NCBI GenBank assembly: GCA_035542775.1
Contig: DATKKX010000112.1
Coordinates: forward strand, 1-13,475
DNA length: 13,475 nucleotides
Direction: 5' to 3'
Source: DATKKX01 sp035542775
GTDB lineage: Bacteria > Planctomycetota > Phycisphaerae > UBA1845 > UTPLA1
Shown here: piece by piece, positions 12,417 through 13,475 of the stretch
How the letters are laid out: each line of letters begins with the position of its first letter
Numbering within the stretch: position 1 is the first letter of the stretch
The notes under the pieces: generated by a model
Databases searched by the model: none
What the model was told of the DNA's origin: nothing
Seen by the model: only the letters and a program-made list of their open reading frames with translations
Program-made: the position numbers and the translations under genes

Positions 12417-13475
12417 CTAGGACCCGTCAGGCCTGGACCGCGTCGAGAGCTTATCCAGCGCGGCCTGCGCGGCGGCATTCCCCGGAGCAATCCGCAGGAC
12501 TTCAGCATACTCCGCCTCAGCGCCGCCGAGATCGCCCTGCTGTTCCAGCAGACCGGCCAGATTCAATCGAGACATTACATGCCGCGGGGAAGCCTGCAGC
12601 GCCCCGCGGTAAGTGGCGATCGCCTCGTCGCGCCGCCCGAGCCGTTCGAGGGCGACGCCCATATTACAGCGAGCGTCCGCGTCCGCCGGATCAATGCTCA
12701 CCACGGTCGCAAAAGCATCCAACGCCTCTTGCCATTGGCCTTTCGCCAACAGGGCGTTGCCGAGGCTGTACCACGCCGGGGTGTGCCGACGGTCCATTTC
12801 CAGGGCACTGCGGCACTCCGCAATCGCCTCGTCTGTCCTGCCGAGCTGGGCCAGACAATTGGCCAGATTGCACCGGGCCTCCAGCTCCGCCGCATCCTTC
12901 GCCAGCACGTTGCGATAGGCCTCCACGGCCCCCTGCAGTTCGCCTTCGTGCTGCAAGCACACCCCGATGCCGGACTGGGCCGATAGATAGTCCCGATCAG
13001 ACCGCGATACCTCCCGGTAGCATTCCAGCGCCAGGTCGAATCTGCGCAGGGATTTCAATGCGTCGCCCAGGCCGCACCACACGTGCCCGTCATTCCCGTT
13101 CAACGCGAGTGCTTTCTTGTACTCGACAATAGCCTCCTCGTAGCGCCCCATCCTGGCCAGCGCCTTGCCCAGATTGGCTTGTGCGCCGTGCTGAAGCGGA
13201 TCCAGTCTCAAAGCGTGCTGCAGCAGTTCCACAGCCTCTTCATGGCGGCCCGCCACGCTCAAGGTCACGCCAAGATTGCCATAGGCCCGGGCGTTGTTCG
13301 GCCGCCGTGCAATGATGTCCCTCTGCATCCCGATCGCGTCCTGGTATTGGGCATTGCGCCGGATGGTCAGGCCGCTCAAAACCCCACCGATGGCAATGAC
13401 AACCAGAGCCTTGACCCAACGCCGCCGCGCTTCGCGAACGACGAGCACAGTGAGCAAGCGGTCGAGCAGTCGATC
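12417..13475 (-). CDS. Second TMTC-like/TPR protein, 5' part beyond window
   Basis: The frame is open to the window edge, so 352 C-terminal residues are seen and the true start lies outside. A TTG at 13457 could mimic a start, but the frame continues past it (DRLLDR). The visible part starts with the last membrane helix (about WVKALVVIAIGGVLSGLTI), followed by RRNAQYQ, which matches RRNAVYQ in the neighbour. Eight 34-residue TPRs follow. Residue-level similarity to the neighbour is high (QANLGK.LA.MGRYEEAIVEY, IGVCLQHEG.L.GAVEAYR, LEARCNLA.CLAQLGR, ASPRHVMSRLNLA), so the genes are tandem duplicates. The missing N-terminus is expected to be the GT-C membrane domain. The gap to the downstream paralog is 118 nt, compatible with one transcript. 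Confidence 0.83.
   Translation of the reverse strand, partial: DRLLDRLLTVLVVREARRRWVKALVVIAIGGVLSGLTIRRNAQYQDAIGMQRDIIARRPNNARAYGNLGVTLSVAGRHEEAVELLQHALRLDPLQHGAQANLGKALARMGRYEEAIVEYKKALALNGNDGHVWCGLGDALKSLRRFDLALECYREVSRSDRDYLSAQSGIGVCLQHEGELQGAVEAYRNVLAKDAAELEARCNLANCLAQLGRTDEAIAECRSALEMDRRHTPAWYSLGNALLAKGQWQEALDAFATVVSIDPADADARCNMGVALERLGRRDEAIATYRGALQASPRHVMSRLNLAGLLEQQGDLGGAEAEYAEVLRIAPGNAAAQAALDKLSTRSRPDGS
12633..12836 (-). repeat. Extra 204-nt two-TPR block absent from the tandem paralog
   Basis: This block encodes 68 residues (two TPRs), from TDEAIAECR to GVALERLGR. The neighbouring paralog joins the flanking sequences directly at 10474/10475 (CLAQLGR to GEEAIAVYR). Both block boundaries fall after an LGR in a TPR, the expected place for unequal recombination between repeats. 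Confidence 0.7.

Overview
This is a GC-rich chromosomal window that most resembles a planctomycete, probably Phycisphaerae-like. The assignment is inferred from recognised family traits, not from a database search. The traits are a type IV-like prepilin with an FTLIE N-terminus and a C-terminal Y-x-DG-H motif, a planctomycete-style HU protein (MPGLGKL, GRNPATGE), a DksA/TraR protein with a long basic tail, and many isolated genes on alternating strands. I see no phage, transposase, CRISPR array, rRNA or tRNA.

Layout. 1-72: 3' tail of a gene entering from the left (+). 150-177: a near-consensus promoter leading to a small Cys-rich lipoprotein (335-607, +) that ends in a clear intrinsic terminator. 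729-1649: purC (-). 2182-2481: HU (+), followed by two hairpins. 2878-3552: DksA/TraR-like zinc-finger protein with an H1-like tail (+). 3834-4190: small calycin-like lipoprotein (-). 4500-4724: infA (+), with alternative hairpins just upstream. 4735-5710: phoH (-, TTG start) and 5954-6889: cdsA (-). 7064-8335: a two-gene unit (-) of a prepilin followed by a membrane-anchored coiled-coil protein with a Gly/Arg/Pro tail, closed by an intrinsic terminator. 8336-8631: an AT-rich divergent control region. 8632-9709: a TetR-type regulator and a four-helix His-containing membrane protein (+) that overlap. 9758-10177: YjbQ/UPF0047 (-). 10259-13475: two tandem paralogous membrane glycosyltransferase-like TPR proteins (-), the second cut by the window edge.

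How the genes relate. Much of the window is housekeeping: purine synthesis (purC), translation initiation (infA), phospholipid precursor synthesis (cdsA), RNA-associated ATPase (phoH), nucleoid and transcription control (HU, DksA-like). The accessory parts are the prepilin/coiled-coil pair, the TetR/membrane-protein pair and the TMTC-like TPR pair. The sharpest anomalies are an exact 68-codon (two-TPR) difference between the tandem paralogs and a TetR frame that runs 101 nt into the next gene. I found no complete, obviously new multi-gene system; the best candidates for new biology are those accessory pairs and the leader structures.
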